NCBI GenBank assembly: GCA_964368445.1
Contig: CAYJAY010000006.1
Coordinates: 20,969 to 84,968, forward strand
Direction: 5' to 3'
Source of the DNA: CAYJAY01 sp964368445
GTDB lineage: Bacteria > Bacillota > Clostridia > Oscillospirales > Ruminococcaceae
DNA: 64,000 nucleotides
Shown in pieces: positions 42,159 to 51,936 of this stretch (position 1 is the stretch's first letter; each line of letters starts with the position of its first letter). Below the pieces are notes generated by a model. The model was given only the letters and a program-made list of their open reading frames with translations, had not been told where the DNA came from and did not search any database. Both the position numbers and the translations under genes were made by a program.

Positions 42159-43346
42159 CTAATCGTCGACAAACTCTTCGTTGTCGGCGTCTTGTTTTTT
42201 GTTTTCAAGATGCTTTTGACGTAGCCTGTTAAAGATAAACTCTTTAAACAGATCATAACAAACCGCGAACAACGGCACGCCTATCAACATCCCGAGAACC
42301 CCCCAAAGCGAACCGAAAAACACAACCGAAAACAGTATCCAAATAGCCGATATTCCAATCGATTCGCCAAGGATTTTAGGCCCTAAAATGTTGCCGTCGA
42401 ACTGTTGGAGAAGTATTACAAAAAGCCCAAACCAAAGCCCTTGTATCGGGTCGACCAAAAGAATTATAATCGACGAGGGAAGCCCCCCGATAAACGGACC
42501 TATCGTCGGAATCATGTTTGTGACGGCGATAATAATCGTAATCATCGGGACATACGGCATGTCAAAGATAAGCATAAACACAAGACATATAAGCCCAATG
42601 ATTAACGAATCGAGCGTTTTTCCTGACAAAAACGAAGTGAACGCTATTTGGGCTCTTGATATGATCTCGGCGGTTTTGCTGTATGCTTTTTCCGAAGTGA
42701 ACGCTTTTAAGACAAGCGAAAAGTTTCTAATTAACCTCTCCTTGTCCGCAAGGATATAAATAGCGGTTACTAGCGCGATTAGTGAGCTTGCAATTCCCGA
42801 GCCAAACGCTATCGAGAAGTTAACCATCGACGGTATGAGATCTCGCACATATCCGACGATATAGTTAATCGTGTCTTCCGGGTCTAAAAATTCCAACACC
42901 AACGTTTCAGATATGCCATATCGCACCAGCAAAGCTGTTATGTCAACATATGCCTCGTTGAGATATTGCGGAGCGTTTGCGACAAGTTGGGTTAAGCTTT
43001 CGACAAATTGCGGAACGATTAAAAAGATTAATCCCATAATTATAATAGCGGCAATCAACAACGAAAGCGAAAGCGAAAGATATCTTTTGACAACTTTGTT
43101 TTTTATCTTGAAAAATATCTTTTTCTCGACCGGAACCAACAAAAGATTTAAAAAGTACGCAATCCCCATGCCGGCGAGAAACGGACGGAACAAAACATAT
43201 ACAAGATGGGCAACCTCGAGAACCTTTGCAAAGTTAAGGAAAACAACAAAGATTCCGCCAATTACTGCGCCCGTTATTATGTTAGACAAAACCTTGCCGG
43301 AAAAAAGGTCTTTTTCACCTTTTAAAAAATTCTTTTTTTTCGACAT
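42159..43346 (-). CDS. AI-2E family transporter (YdbI/PerM-like)
   Basis: The 395-aa membrane protein has the family's seven or eight helices and characteristic segments: FRPFLAGMGIAYFLNLLLVP near the first helices, a central extracytoplasmic domain, then LIIGLICLVFMLIFDMPYVP, NMIPTIGPFIGGLP and QQFDGNILGPKILG. The family includes putative autoinducer-2 exporters and Na+(Li+)/H+ antiporters, so the substrate cannot be assigned from sequence. Acidic C-terminus. The gene stands alone. Confidence 0.92.
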   Translation of the reverse strand: MSKKKNFLKGEKDLFSGKVLSNIITGAVIGGIFVVFLNFAKVLEVAHLVYVLFRPFLAGMGIAYFLNLLLVPVEKKIFFKIKNKVVKRYLSLSLSLLIAAIIIMGLIFLIVPQFVESLTQLVANAPQYLNEAYVDITALLVRYGISETLVLEFLDPEDTINYIVGYVRDLIPSMVNFSIAFGSGIASSLIALVTAIYILADKERLIRNFSLVLKAFTSEKAYSKTAEIISRAQIAFTSFLSGKTLDSLIIGLICLVFMLIFDMPYVPMITIIIAVTNMIPTIGPFIGGLPSSIIILLVDPIQGLWFGLFVILLQQFDGNILGPKILGESIGISAIWILFSVVFFGSLWGVLGMLIGVPLFAVCYDLFKEFIFNRLRQKHLENKKQDADNEEFVDD

Positions 43347-43401
43347 CAGTCAATACTCCCTAAATTATTTTTTGTTTTTATAACGCTGTTATGTTGTTTC
43401 G

Positions 43402-44187
43402 CTATATGATATTAAAATGTTTAAGAGCATTTTCAATTCCATCCTCTTCACAATCGGTTGTTATGTAATTGGCGATGCTTTTAAGCTCGTCGCAAGCGTT
43501 GCCCATTGCAACCCCAACCCCGGCATACTGAACCATCGTTATATCGTTTCCGCCGTCGCCAATAGCCATCGCCTCGTCTTTTGTGAATGAAAATATCTCA
43601 AGCACCCTTTCGATACCTTTGTGCTTACCGCCGCCTTTGACGATAAGGTCGGCAACGAGCGGATGCCAACGAACCGCCTCGCAATGTTTAAGTTTATCAA
43701 GAATGACATGTTCTTCATGTTTTTCTAAAAAATAATTTACGGCGAAGATTTCGTTTTCAAGTACTCTGCTTATATCTTCGCAGTCTGTGCCGATATTATG
43801 CAACGAATTAAAAAATCTTTCAACCTTGTCGTTGATTCCGCTTAAATAGACATAGTTTTTCTCCATAAACGACGCTTCAAACGGAAACTCTTTGCGAACG
43901 TTAACGATAGTTTCGATATCCTCTCTCGGTATCGGAATTGCAAAAAGTTCTTTGCCGTCGCTCATGAAAGCGCGTTGTCCGTTCATAACGACATATCCGT
44001 CAAACTTTGGCAGGTCGCTTAAAACCGCCATTCCTTTGCCTTCATATATATTGCGCCCCGTGTTTATGAAAATCTTAACGCCGTTTTCCCGCGCTTTGTT
44101 AAGCGCCTTTATCGTCGAGGGCAACGCCCGTCGTTGTTTCATGCTGACAAGCGTTCCGTCTATGTCAAAAAAAATCGCTTTAATCAT
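43402..44187 (-). CDS. Cof-type HAD-superfamily phosphatase
   Basis: The 261-aa product has the HAD motifs: DIDGTLVS with Asp8 and Asp10, a Thr/Ser motif II (FINTGRN), Lys in the C2-cap region, and motif IV GDGGNDITMVQYAGVGVAMGN. It belongs to the Cof/YwpJ subgroup that dephosphorylates small phosphometabolites, such as sugar phosphates or FMN/PLP. Start ATG 44187 follows AAAGGTTGG; the frame is open upstream but lacks such a site. Confidence 0.93.
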   Translation of the reverse strand: MIKAIFFDIDGTLVSMKQRRALPSTIKALNKARENGVKIFINTGRNIYEGKGMAVLSDLPKFDGYVVMNGQRAFMSDGKELFAIPIPREDIETIVNVRKEFPFEASFMEKNYVYLSGINDKVERFFNSLHNIGTDCEDISRVLENEIFAVNYFLEKHEEHVILDKLKHCEAVRWHPLVADLIVKGGGKHKGIERVLEIFSFTKDEAMAIGDGGNDITMVQYAGVGVAMGNACDELKSIANYITTDCEEDGIENALKHFNII

Positions 44188-44348
44188 TAAATTACCAACC
44201 TTTGTTTTAGTATAGCATATAAATGCGTCTAAATTAAAAATACAAGAAATGCAAAAAACGTCTTGCAAATCTTTAAATCCTATTAACTTTTTTTAAAAAA
44301 ATCCGTTTTATAAACAAGACGGTCATAACCACCAACGGGTGGTTTGCG

Positions 44349-44804
44349 CTAAGGCTCTTTTCTAAGCTTTAAAAAAAACTCCTCAAGAGTTTGTTTGCAT
44401 TGTTTTTCCAAAACGCCGCCTAACGTTTCTTTAATTGGACTAAACGACATCTCGTTAATCTCACAGACGCTTCCGGCGCAACCTGTAATTTTATCAAATG
44501 CACCAAACACCAAACGCTTAATTCGCGCCGCCGAAATCGCCCCCATACACATTGCACACGGCTCAAGCGTGACAAAAATTTCGCAGTCGTTAAGCCGAAA
44601 ATCTTGAACATATTTTGTCGCTTGTTCGATGGCGTTTATCTCGGCGTGTCCCAACACACTTTTTTTTTGCTCCCTAGTATTATACCCTTTTCCAACGACT
44701 TTGTCGCCCAAAACCACAATCGCCCCGACCGGAACTTCCCCCTCTTCGGAGGCTTTTTTTGCAAGTTCTAACGCTTGCTTCATGTATCTTTCGTCCCGTG
44801 TCAT
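44349..44804 (-). CDS. tadA: tRNA adenosine(34) deaminase
   Basis: TadA deaminates the wobble adenosine of tRNA-Arg(ACG) to inosine. The 151-aa product has the zinc-deaminase motifs HAE (His53, Glu55) and PCAMC (Cys83, Cys86), with VPVGAIVV upstream and the C-terminal EEFFLKLR helix. The ATG overlaps the stop of the upstream MATE gene (ATGA), so the pair is cotranscribed. Longer in-frame starts lie inside the MATE coding region and are rejected. Confidence 0.95.
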   Translation of the reverse strand: MTRDERYMKQALELAKKASEEGEVPVGAIVVLGDKVVGKGYNTREQKKSVLGHAEINAIEQATKYVQDFRLNDCEIFVTLEPCAMCMGAISAARIKRLVFGAFDKITGCAGSVCEINEMSFSPIKETLGGVLEKQCKQTLEEFFLKLRKEP

Positions 44805-46180
44805 TGGGCACCTCGCAAAAGTTTTGCTTGTTCCTTTGACGCGAACAACGAAAAAAGATAACTCGTTATCGGAATCGTGACAAAAAACGTCAATATCTGT
44901 GAAGCGGGCATAGCGAGCTGGCAACCGGTAACCCCTATTAAATCGGGAAGAATTAATATAAACGATATCAAAAAAACGCCGTTTTGAAGTATTGCTATTA
45001 TCGAAGAAAACAAGCTTTTCCCAATCGATTGACAACACATGTTACATATGACTATCGACGGCAACAACGGCATTGCAAAACTGAAATATCTTAACGTTTC
45101 GGTTCCCATCGATATAAGTTCGGCGTCGTTGCTGTAAAACGCTCCGATTATTGTCGGGGCGAAAAAAAAGATCAAACATGCCACCAAAAACAACAAACTC
45201 GAAAGAATTTTCAAAGAAAAGAGATACGCCTCTTTGACACGAAGATAACATTTCGCGCCATAGTTAAATCCGCAGACCGTTTGAAAACCTTGACCAAATC
45301 CTATGACAAAGAAAAAAACAAACTGAAAAATTCTCGATGTTATCGTTATCGACGCAATCGCAGCGTCGCCAAACTGTCGAGTAGCAAGGTTTAAAAGAAT
45401 TATTCCAATAGCTGTAAGTCCTTGTCTGTAAAACGACGGCACACCGATTTTTATAATATTAAAAATATATTTCGGTGTGAATTTTCTAACATCAAACTTT
45501 GCAAGGTTTGAATTGCTAAAAGAAAAATATACAAGTATGACGAAACTTATTAGCTGGCTTACTGCGGTTGCTATCGCAGCGCCCGATATTCCAAGGTTTA
45601 AAACAAATATAAAAATAGGGTCGAGAACAACATTGATAACCGCGCCTATACTTATTCCTATCATTGATTTAACGGCGTTTCCGCTCGCCCTGAGCGTTGT
45701 GTTTAAAACAAACGTTGCGGTCGTAATCGGAACGGCGATTAATATATACCTCGCATAATCGGTTGCAAACGGCGCTATCGTGTCGGTTGCTCCAAGTATT
45801 TCAACCAAAACATCGAGGTTTAATAGCCCAAGCACCGAAAGCACACTCCCGACAAACAGCGAATAAAAAAAACTTGACGAGCCGTATCGCACAGCGCCGT
45901 CTTTGTCCTTTTTACCCAAAAGCCGCGAAACATAGCTTGCGGCACCGTGGCCGAACATAAGCCCAAAAGCTTGGACAACCGTCATTAGTGGGAACACAAC
46001 CCCAACCGCGGCAGAAGCCGACGTTCCTATCCTGCTTACAAAAAACGTATCGACAAGATTGTATGCCGCCGTTATCATCGTCGCAACGATGGTGGGAGCG
46101 GCAAAAGACAACACAAGTTTTGGAATTGCGGTCGTTGTCATCTTTATATGATTTTTTTCTCTTTTTTCTGTTTCGGTCAT
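44801..46180 (-). CDS. MATE-family efflux transporter
   Basis: The 459-aa protein has twelve membrane helices in two related halves, as in the multidrug and toxin extrusion family; these are H+ or Na+ antiporters exporting cationic compounds. Typical segments are LSFAAPTIVATMITAAYNLVD-like start, FGHGAASYVSRLLGKKD after helix 2, and QGFQTVCGFNYGAK in the second half. tadA is coupled downstream. No strong ribosome-binding site is visible before ATG 46180; MTTTAIPKL 13 codons on is a possible start. Confidence 0.93.
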   Translation of the reverse strand: MTETEKREKNHIKMTTTAIPKLVLSFAAPTIVATMITAAYNLVDTFFVSRIGTSASAAVGVVFPLMTVVQAFGLMFGHGAASYVSRLLGKKDKDGAVRYGSSSFFYSLFVGSVLSVLGLLNLDVLVEILGATDTIAPFATDYARYILIAVPITTATFVLNTTLRASGNAVKSMIGISIGAVINVVLDPIFIFVLNLGISGAAIATAVSQLISFVILVYFSFSNSNLAKFDVRKFTPKYIFNIIKIGVPSFYRQGLTAIGIILLNLATRQFGDAAIASITITSRIFQFVFFFVIGFGQGFQTVCGFNYGAKCYLRVKEAYLFSLKILSSLLFLVACLIFFFAPTIIGAFYSNDAELISMGTETLRYFSFAMPLLPSIVICNMCCQSIGKSLFSSIIAILQNGVFLISFILILPDLIGVTGCQLAMPASQILTFFVTIPITSYLFSLFASKEQAKLLRGAQ

Positions 46181-46336
46181 ATTTTTCGTTCACAAACATC
46201 TTGTTTTTATATTTTTTAGTCTAATTTAATTCTACACCCGTCCAAAACATTATACAAGTTATTTTGCAACTTTTGTTGAAATATATTATAATACAAAATA
46301 TATTGAAATTTATTGTTCGAATTTTTATTAAAATGT

Positions 46337-46364
46337 TTGCTTTTTTCTGAAAAAGATATATAAT
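46337..46364 (+). promoter_or_regulatory. Probable sigma-A promoter for the surface-protein gene
   Basis: TTGCTT at 46337-46342 and TATAAT at 46359-46364 with a 16-bp spacer, about 75 bases upstream of the start. Confidence 0.6.
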
Positions 46365-46441
46365 AAAAGGTAATAATGTCTAAAGAACAAAAGCAGTAAA
46401 CGTTAATTATAAATTTTCTATGTGCAAAGGAGATTTGAAAC

Positions 46442-48613
46442 TTGAAAAAACTAACATTAAAATCAGTTGCCGTGTCTTTGGTATTGGCGGTCTTTTTATC
46501 GTTTGCGAGCGGGGTCATGCTCGTGCCCGAGGTGTATGCTTCCGGCTCGTTCTCCCCGACGATTACAACGCCGGACGGTTCGGCAGCTGAAAACTTCGGT
46601 TCGGTTACGTTAAGCGGTAACGTAATAACGATAACCGGAAAAGCCGGGGTTAGCTTTAACTATACCATAACGGCTTTCGGTTTTGAAACCAAAACCGACA
46701 CTGTCGCGTCCGACCCAAGTCATCCCCAAACGATTACATACACCGTTCCGGATGGGGTTAACCCTGCTGAGGTTTCGGTTACCGTTAACTTCAGCACCGC
46801 CGCGTCTGCCACATACACGGTGACGACGGTTGCCCCGGCTACCGGTTCGGGAACTTTTCCTGCCGGAGCTTCGGTCACGGTTCAAACCCCCGCAACACAT
46901 CCGACAAACGGCGCGCCGTTCACAGGATGGGAAACGTCGGGAACAACGGCTACAATTCCGAACTCTGCCACAGCATCGTTCACGATGCCTGCCGGCAACA
47001 TAACGGTAACCCCAAAATACGGTTCTGCGACGATAGCGAACATCTCGGTTGGGGTTAGCCCGTCGGGCGCTGCCAACGTTTCGACCTCTGCTTCTACATA
47101 TAACATAGGAACGGGACAAACAGCGACGTTCACGGCAACCGCGACAGAAACCGCCAACACATTCAGCCATTGGCAGATAGGAAGCCAAACGTTCACACAA
47201 AATCCTTTGACGATTAACTGTGACGACTATAGAGGAAACCCCGACATCCACGCGATTGCATACTACACTGACGGTAGACATAAAATCACCATTCAAGATT
47301 CGACAGGCGGCGAAGCAACCGCAAGCGCAGCAAGCGCATCGGGTGGCGATTCGGTTAAATTTACAGCGGACGCCGACTCGGGATATTATTTTGAGCGTTG
47401 GTATATCTCGCCCTCTAACTTCCCTTATGCCGACACGGTAGACCTTACAAGCTCTACAATTATCATAACGATGCCGGACGGCCCGGTAGGAATTCAAGCT
47501 ATCTTTGAGAGCTCTGCGCCTCAAACAGTTACGACATATGACCTTATCTTAAACTCAGATCCCGGCGGTTCGATAACCCAAGGAGTCGGCGGCAAATATG
47601 CTTCGGGACGCGAGATCTCGATTGCAGCGGTTGCAAGCGAAGGATTTGTGTTTGACGGTTGGGAGATAAGCGGCGGCACAATCGAGGACGAAACCGCGCT
47701 TGAAACAACGTTCACAATGCCCGCGAAAGATTCCTCAATCGTTGCGAAGTTTATTTCAGACGGAACGGTTCCAGAACAAGGCGAACAGTTCCCGATAACC
47801 GCAGGAACGGTTACGGGCGGCCAGATAACGATTAATCCGCTAAACGCGGCGGAAGGTACCCCCGTCACAGTTCAAGCGATACCCGACGAAGGCTATGTGT
47901 TCACAAGTTGGAACAGCGTTGAAGGCGTTTCATTTGCAAACTCAAACGAGGCTTCGACAACGTTCACAATGCCCGCAGGAGGAGCAACAATATCTGCTGT
48001 GTTTGAACCTGCTGAAGAAGAATCTGCCGGCTTAACTTGGCTTTGGATACTTCTTGCGATACTTGGCGTTCTCGGCGTTGCCGGCGGTATAATCGCATTT
48101 GTACTTGGCAAAAAGAAATCTAAAAACGACGATGACCTATATGGTGGATACGGTGGCTACGACAACGGATATGGCGGAAACCAACAACAAAGCTATGGAA
48201 GCTATGGTTCCAACACAGGACAAGTAGGATATGGCACGGGATATGTTGGCGGACAAGGCGCGAGGGCACGAAACAAAGGAAACACTCAAACGCTTGAAGA
48301 TCCGTACGGATACAACAGCGGACAACAACCCGATCAATATGGCGCAGATCCTTATGTAGACCCCTATGCTGGGGACGGGCAACAATACCAAGATCCGTAC
48401 GCGGCGACGGGACAATACGACGAAAACCAACAGTATGACCAACAGCAGTACTCCGACGGATATGACGACGGCCAAGGCTATTCGGAAGACGGCGCATATC
48501 AAGACGACGGATATGGCGGCGAATATGCCGGTGAACAAGAGTATGACGACGACGGCGCGGGTTATTCGGACGGCGGATTCAGCGGCTATGACGGATACGA
48601 CGACGAAGAATAA
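46442..48613 (+). CDS. Membrane-anchored surface protein with InlB-type repeats and a Tyr/Gly-rich cytoplasmic tail
   Basis: The 723-aa protein has a signal peptide (about 1-33) and then a large extracellular region made of beta-rich repeats. At least four follow the pattern FxxW...TTFTMPA...I/VxAxF (for example FTGWETSG, FDGWEISGG, FTSWNSVEG), matching the divergent InlB B-repeat/Flg_new class. One membrane helix (about 531-556, LTWLWILLAILGVLGVAGG) is followed by KKKSK, so the last 167 residues should be cytoplasmic. That tail is almost only Gly, Tyr, Gln, Asp, Glu, Ser, Asn and Pro (27 Tyr), with repeats such as DPYxAD and QQYDQ. There is no LPxTG sorting signal. The TTG start follows AAAGGAG. 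Confidence 0.88.
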   Translation: MKKLTLKSVAVSLVLAVFLSFASGVMLVPEVYASGSFSPTITTPDGSAAENFGSVTLSGNVITITGKAGVSFNYTITAFGFETKTDTVASDPSHPQTITYTVPDGVNPAEVSVTVNFSTAASATYTVTTVAPATGSGTFPAGASVTVQTPATHPTNGAPFTGWETSGTTATIPNSATASFTMPAGNITVTPKYGSATIANISVGVSPSGAANVSTSASTYNIGTGQTATFTATATETANTFSHWQIGSQTFTQNPLTINCDDYRGNPDIHAIAYYTDGRHKITIQDSTGGEATASAASASGGDSVKFTADADSGYYFERWYISPSNFPYADTVDLTSSTIIITMPDGPVGIQAIFESSAPQTVTTYDLILNSDPGGSITQGVGGKYASGREISIAAVASEGFVFDGWEISGGTIEDETALETTFTMPAKDSSIVAKFISDGTVPEQGEQFPITAGTVTGGQITINPLNAAEGTPVTVQAIPDEGYVFTSWNSVEGVSFANSNEASTTFTMPAGGATISAVFEPAEEESAGLTWLWILLAILGVLGVAGGIIAFVLGKKKSKNDDDLYGGYGGYDNGYGGNQQQSYGSYGSNTGQVGYGTGYVGGQGARARNKGNTQTLEDPYGYNSGQQPDQYGADPYVDPYAGDGQQYQDPYAATGQYDENQQYDQQQYSDGYDDGQGYSEDGAYQDDGYGGEYAGEQEYDDDGAGYSDGGFSGYDGYDDEE

Positions 48614-48652
48614 AAAACAAGTCTAAAACTCTAGCAAAACATAGATAGAATT

Positions 48653-48702
48653 AAAGCGTATAACAAGATGGGAAATCCATATTGTTATACGCTTTTTGTT
48701 TT
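48653..48702 (+). terminator. Intrinsic terminator after the surface-protein gene
   Basis: AAAGCGTATAACAA pairs with TTGTTATACGCTTT, followed by TTGTTTTGG. Confidence 0.85.
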
Positions 48703-48730
48703 GGTATTAAGGGGAAAATGTTAGTTGACG

Positions 48731-48969
48731 GTCGAGTCAAGACTCGACCCTACATTTATATTTCAATCAGAAATTTTTTTGCCACACTAAAAAAGGGACA
48801 GCCGTTTTCGGCTGTCCCTCAGGGTGTCAAAAAAGGTATACGCTAAAAAATGTTGCACAAATAAAAAGGTTGTGTGTAGGGACAGGGCTTGCCCCTGTCC
48901 GAGATATCACGCATACACTGCTTTTTCAGACAGCCCAAAGGGTTGTCCTACAATCGCAAGGGTTGTCCT
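48731..48969. repeat. GTAGGG-type hairpins between convergent genes
   Basis: GGTCGAGTC-AA-GACTCGACC followed by CTAC lies at 48729-48752. At 48877-48969 there is a second copy of the module at 5971-6064, beginning GTAGGGACAGGGCTTG and ending AAGGGTTGTCC. In between is the terminator at 48788. No gene is supported between 48614 and 49003. Confidence 0.75.
48788..48819 (-). terminator. Intrinsic terminator for pfp
   Basis: On the minus strand GGGACAGCCG pairs with CGGCTGTCCC around an AAAA loop, followed by TTTTTTAG. It lies about 185 bases beyond the pfp stop. Confidence 0.85.
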
Positions 48970-49003
48970 TTCAGATTATAACAAACAGGGTTCGTTACAA
49001 ACT

Positions 49004-50230
49004 TTAGTTTGTTACATAAGGAAGATGTGTCGGCAAACCGCTGTCATAGATCATCGACATTTCGCCCATGATGAGCGGCCTTACATATTCAACAAATTCG
49101 TCAGTAACGTTGTTTCCTTCTGCGTTAATCCAGTTTCTTGGAACATCTTTTTTGAGGTTAGCAACCCTTGCGACGTCAACGATATCATAATCGATGTCAT
49201 ACGGCGAGTTGTTTTTTCTAACCATGATAGCAACTTTGCCGGTTTCGCCTTTAAACGCCGCCGAAACAGCTTCTGCGCCACAGTTGAAAGCTTCGTTGTT
49301 GTCGGTTTCAGACGAAAGATGAGCCGCGCAACGTTGGAGCGAGGAAAATTCAATAGCCCTAACTTTACAACCGATCTTTTCGCCGATAAGGTCGGCAAGC
49401 GCCCTTGCGGTTCCTGTTAGTTGTTTGTGGCCGAAAGCGTCGACCGAACGATTAACCGCAGCGGCTTCGCAAACATATGTGCCGTTTTTGGTTCTAACTC
49501 CTTCCGACACGCACACAACAACCGAACGATGGTCGGCTTGGGCTTTTCTGATGTCTTGAAGGAAGTTGTCGATGTCAAAATCGATTTCGGGAAGATAGAT
49601 ATAATCGGGTCCCGGGCAATCTGCGCCTTTTGAAAGAGCGGCAGCGCCGGTAAGCCAACCTGCGTCACGTCCCATTATCTCGACAACCGAAACGATATCC
49701 ATGTCGTTAACCTTGTTGTCGCGAATGAGTTCTTTAACCGAAGTTGCGATATATTTTGCGGCAGAGCCGAAACCGGGGGTATGGTCGGTCACTTCGAGGT
49801 CGTTGTCGATTGTTTTGGGAACACCCATAAATTTAATGTCGCTGCCGATTTTTTTGGCATATTGCGAAAGCATATAGGTTGTGTCCATCGAATCGTTTCC
49901 GCCGATGTAGAAGAAATATTCTATCTCAAGTTTTTTCAAGATTGCGAAAAGTTTTTCGTATGTTTCTCTTGAATCTTCAACTTTCGGAAGTTTATAACGG
50001 CAAGAGCCGAGATATGCCGAAGGGGTTCTTCTTAGAATTTCAATTTCTATAGGTGTTTTGATGTGTTCGCTGATGTCGATGTATCTTTCTTCAAGAAGTC
50101 CTTGAATTCCGTTTAACATTCCGTAAACCTTTGCGCCGCCGTCTTTAGCGGTTTTAAATACCCCAGCAAGGCTTGAGTTGATAACGGAAGTAGGTCCTCC
50201 TGATTGTCCGACGATTACATTTCCTTTCAT
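49004..50230 (-). CDS. pfp: Pyrophosphate-type 6-phosphofructokinase
   Basis: This enzyme phosphorylates fructose 6-phosphate at C1 using pyrophosphate in place of ATP; the step is reversible and saves ATP. The 408-aa product has GGNDS at 110-114, where Asp113 replaces the Gly of ATP-dependent enzymes, and PKTIDND at 138-144, where Lys139 replaces the Gly of PGTIDND. Both substitutions are the known markers of PPi dependence. MGRDAGWLTG is also present. Start ATG 50230 follows AAAGGA-type sequence on the minus strand. It is monocistronic. Confidence 0.93.
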   Translation of the reverse strand: MKGNVIVGQSGGPTSVINSSLAGVFKTAKDGGAKVYGMLNGIQGLLEERYIDISEHIKTPIEIEILRRTPSAYLGSCRYKLPKVEDSRETYEKLFAILKKLEIEYFFYIGGNDSMDTTYMLSQYAKKIGSDIKFMGVPKTIDNDLEVTDHTPGFGSAAKYIATSVKELIRDNKVNDMDIVSVVEIMGRDAGWLTGAAALSKGADCPGPDYIYLPEIDFDIDNFLQDIRKAQADHRSVVVCVSEGVRTKNGTYVCEAAAVNRSVDAFGHKQLTGTARALADLIGEKIGCKVRAIEFSSLQRCAAHLSSETDNNEAFNCGAEAVSAAFKGETGKVAIMVRKNNSPYDIDYDIVDVARVANLKKDVPRNWINAEGNNVTDEFVEYVRPLIMGEMSMIYDSGLPTHLPYVTN

Positions 50231-50309
50231 GTGTCCTCCAAAAAAATAAAAATAAATATATATAAATAATCTAATAAATTTAAGATTATCTATTAATAAG
50301 GTTGATTTA

Positions 50310-50456
50310 ATTCATAATTAATTCGTAATTCGTAATTCGTAATTCGTAATTAAGGTGCGCCACTTGCGTGGCGGTATTTGAGTTAGGAATGGGGAATGTG
50401 GAATGAGGAATTAGGAATTAGGAATTAGGAATGTCGGTGCGCCACTTGCGTGGCGA
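50310..50456. repeat. Two hairpin-GGTG-heptamer array modules in series
   Basis: An ATTCGTA array (50310-50352) runs into GGTG and hairpin CGCCAC-TTGC-GTGGCG (50358-50373). A TAGGAAT-type array follows (50384-50431), then GTCGGTG and an identical hairpin (50440-50455). Two different heptamers thus adjoin the same hairpin within 150 bases. Confidence 0.88.
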
Positions 50457-50560
50457 AATTTTGAATAAAACCACATAGCTTTGTTGTTGTTTCATTTCTC
50501 AAATCGAAAACAATCTGTGGCCGTAGTATTTGTCGCCAAAACAAAACTCCAAAAAACAAA

Positions 50561-50709
50561 TCGTAGGGCAAGGGCTCTGCTCTTGCTCTGCGGTTCTTGT
50601 TTTATAACCGGTTTGTGTAAGACGACAGGCGGATAATCCGCCCCTACGTTCCATCGTTTGTGACGTGGTTTGGGCGACAGATGCGGACGACCACAGGTCG
50701 CCCCTACGA
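50561..50709. repeat. GTAGGG-type hairpin cluster
   Basis: Contains GTAGGGCAAGGGCTCTGC/GCTCTTGCTCTGC pairing, GCGGATAATCCGCCCCTAC, and ACGACCACAGGTCGCCCCTAC, similar to the 18107-18335 repeats. No gene is supported in the 50231-50880 gap; short frames on the minus strand only reflect the repeats. Confidence 0.7.
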
Positions 50710-50760
50710 GCACACATTTAAAACTATCGGTAAAATCTACAATCCCTTGTCATTTAAATC

Positions 50761-50879
<119 letters not shown>

Positions 50880-50880
50880 G

Positions 50881-51936
50881 CTAACTAACTGTCAATTCAT
50901 ACGCAATGAAACAGCGCCCTTTTTCGTTTGCTTTAACAACGTTTTGGGGAAATCCCGGTTCGTTGATTGCGTTGGGGAACTGTTGGGCTTCGAGACAAAA
51001 ACCACCGTGTTTTTGATAAGCCGCGCCGTCTTTGCCCGCAACATCTCCGTTTGAACCGAGGAAATTCCCGGTGTAAAACTGCATTCCAGGAAGGTCGGAA
51101 TAGACTTTAAGCTCGATTCCCGTTACGTCTCCAACCGAAATGGCTTTTGGGGCTTGGTTATCTTGGTTGTTCATGACAAAGTTGTGGTCAATTCCGCCGG
51201 CAAGCTCAAGTTGAACGTTGCCCTTTGCCGACAAACCTTCGTCGATAGTCTTTCCTGCCCTGAAATCGAACGGCGTGTTTGAAACATCTGCCGCCGGGCA
51301 TTGAGACAAAAGACCGTCGTTACATTCGCAATATTCGTCTGCATCGAGCGTCACGGTATGATTTAAAACATCGTTGCTTTTATGTCCGTTAAGGTTAAAA
51401 TAGTTATGGTTTGTAAGGCCCACAATTGTGTCTTTGTCTGAAACAAACTCATAGTCAAACAGAAGTTTTCCGTTTTCAAACGTCGTCGTTATCGTAAGGT
51501 TGAGGTTCCCGGGAAAACCCTCCTCCATATCGGGGCTTAAATAGCTAAACACTACCGCATTATCTTTAATTTTTGCGTCAAAAACTTTTTTGCAAAAACC
51601 ATATTTACCGCCGTGAAGAGTGTTTATGCCGTCGTTTTGAAAAAGTTTGTAATCAACGCCGTTAAGAGAGAACTCTCCGTTTGCAATTCGGTTAGCAACT
51701 CTTCCGACCGTCGTTCCGAAATACGCCGAACAGCCGACATAGCTTTCGATGTCGTCATATCCAAGCGCTACATCATAGAGCTTTCCGTCGTTTCCGAAAA
51801 CCTCAAGCGTCCTAATCGTCACGCCATAGTCGAGTATCGAAGCGGTTTGTCCTTTTTGATCTTTAAAGATAAATTCTGTTACATTTTTGCCGTCTTGAAG
51901 TTTTGCGAAAGGTTTGCTTGTTATTACGCTTCCCAT
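50881..51936 (-). CDS. galM: Aldose 1-epimerase (mutarotase)
   Basis: GalM interconverts the alpha and beta anomers of galactose or glucose, the step after lactose hydrolysis in the Leloir route. The 351-aa product has the family's signature GLTNHNYFNLNGH (catalytic His) and the C-terminal FCLEAQQFPNAINEP with the catalytic Glu; GTTVGRVANRIANG lies near residue 75. Its ATG shares a base with the cimA stop (TAATG), so the two are coupled although their pathways are unrelated. beta-galactosidase is far away at 7-10 kb. Confidence 0.95.
   Translation of the reverse strand: MGSVITSKPFAKLQDGKNVTEFIFKDQKGQTASILDYGVTIRTLEVFGNDGKLYDVALGYDDIESYVGCSAYFGTTVGRVANRIANGEFSLNGVDYKLFQNDGINTLHGGKYGFCKKVFDAKIKDNAVVFSYLSPDMEEGFPGNLNLTITTTFENGKLLFDYEFVSDKDTIVGLTNHNYFNLNGHKSNDVLNHTVTLDADEYCECNDGLLSQCPAADVSNTPFDFRAGKTIDEGLSAKGNVQLELAGGIDHNFVMNNQDNQAPKAISVGDVTGIELKVYSDLPGMQFYTGNFLGSNGDVAGKDGAAYQKHGGFCLEAQQFPNAINEPGFPQNVVKANEKGRCFIAYELTVS

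Noticed and set aside
44805..45038. Longer TadA form with a 78-residue N-terminal extension
   Set aside because: It lies wholly inside the MATE gene in another frame, and TadA family proteins start at the later ATG that overlaps the MATE stop.
46610..48538. Long antisense frames opposite the surface-protein gene
   Set aside because: They arise from the biased codon composition of the repeat and Tyr/Gly-rich regions; no ribosome-binding sites and no protein-like features.
50492..50717. Short minus-strand frames in the GTAGGG cluster upstream of pfp
   Set aside because: Composition follows the repeats; no start signals and no homology recognised.
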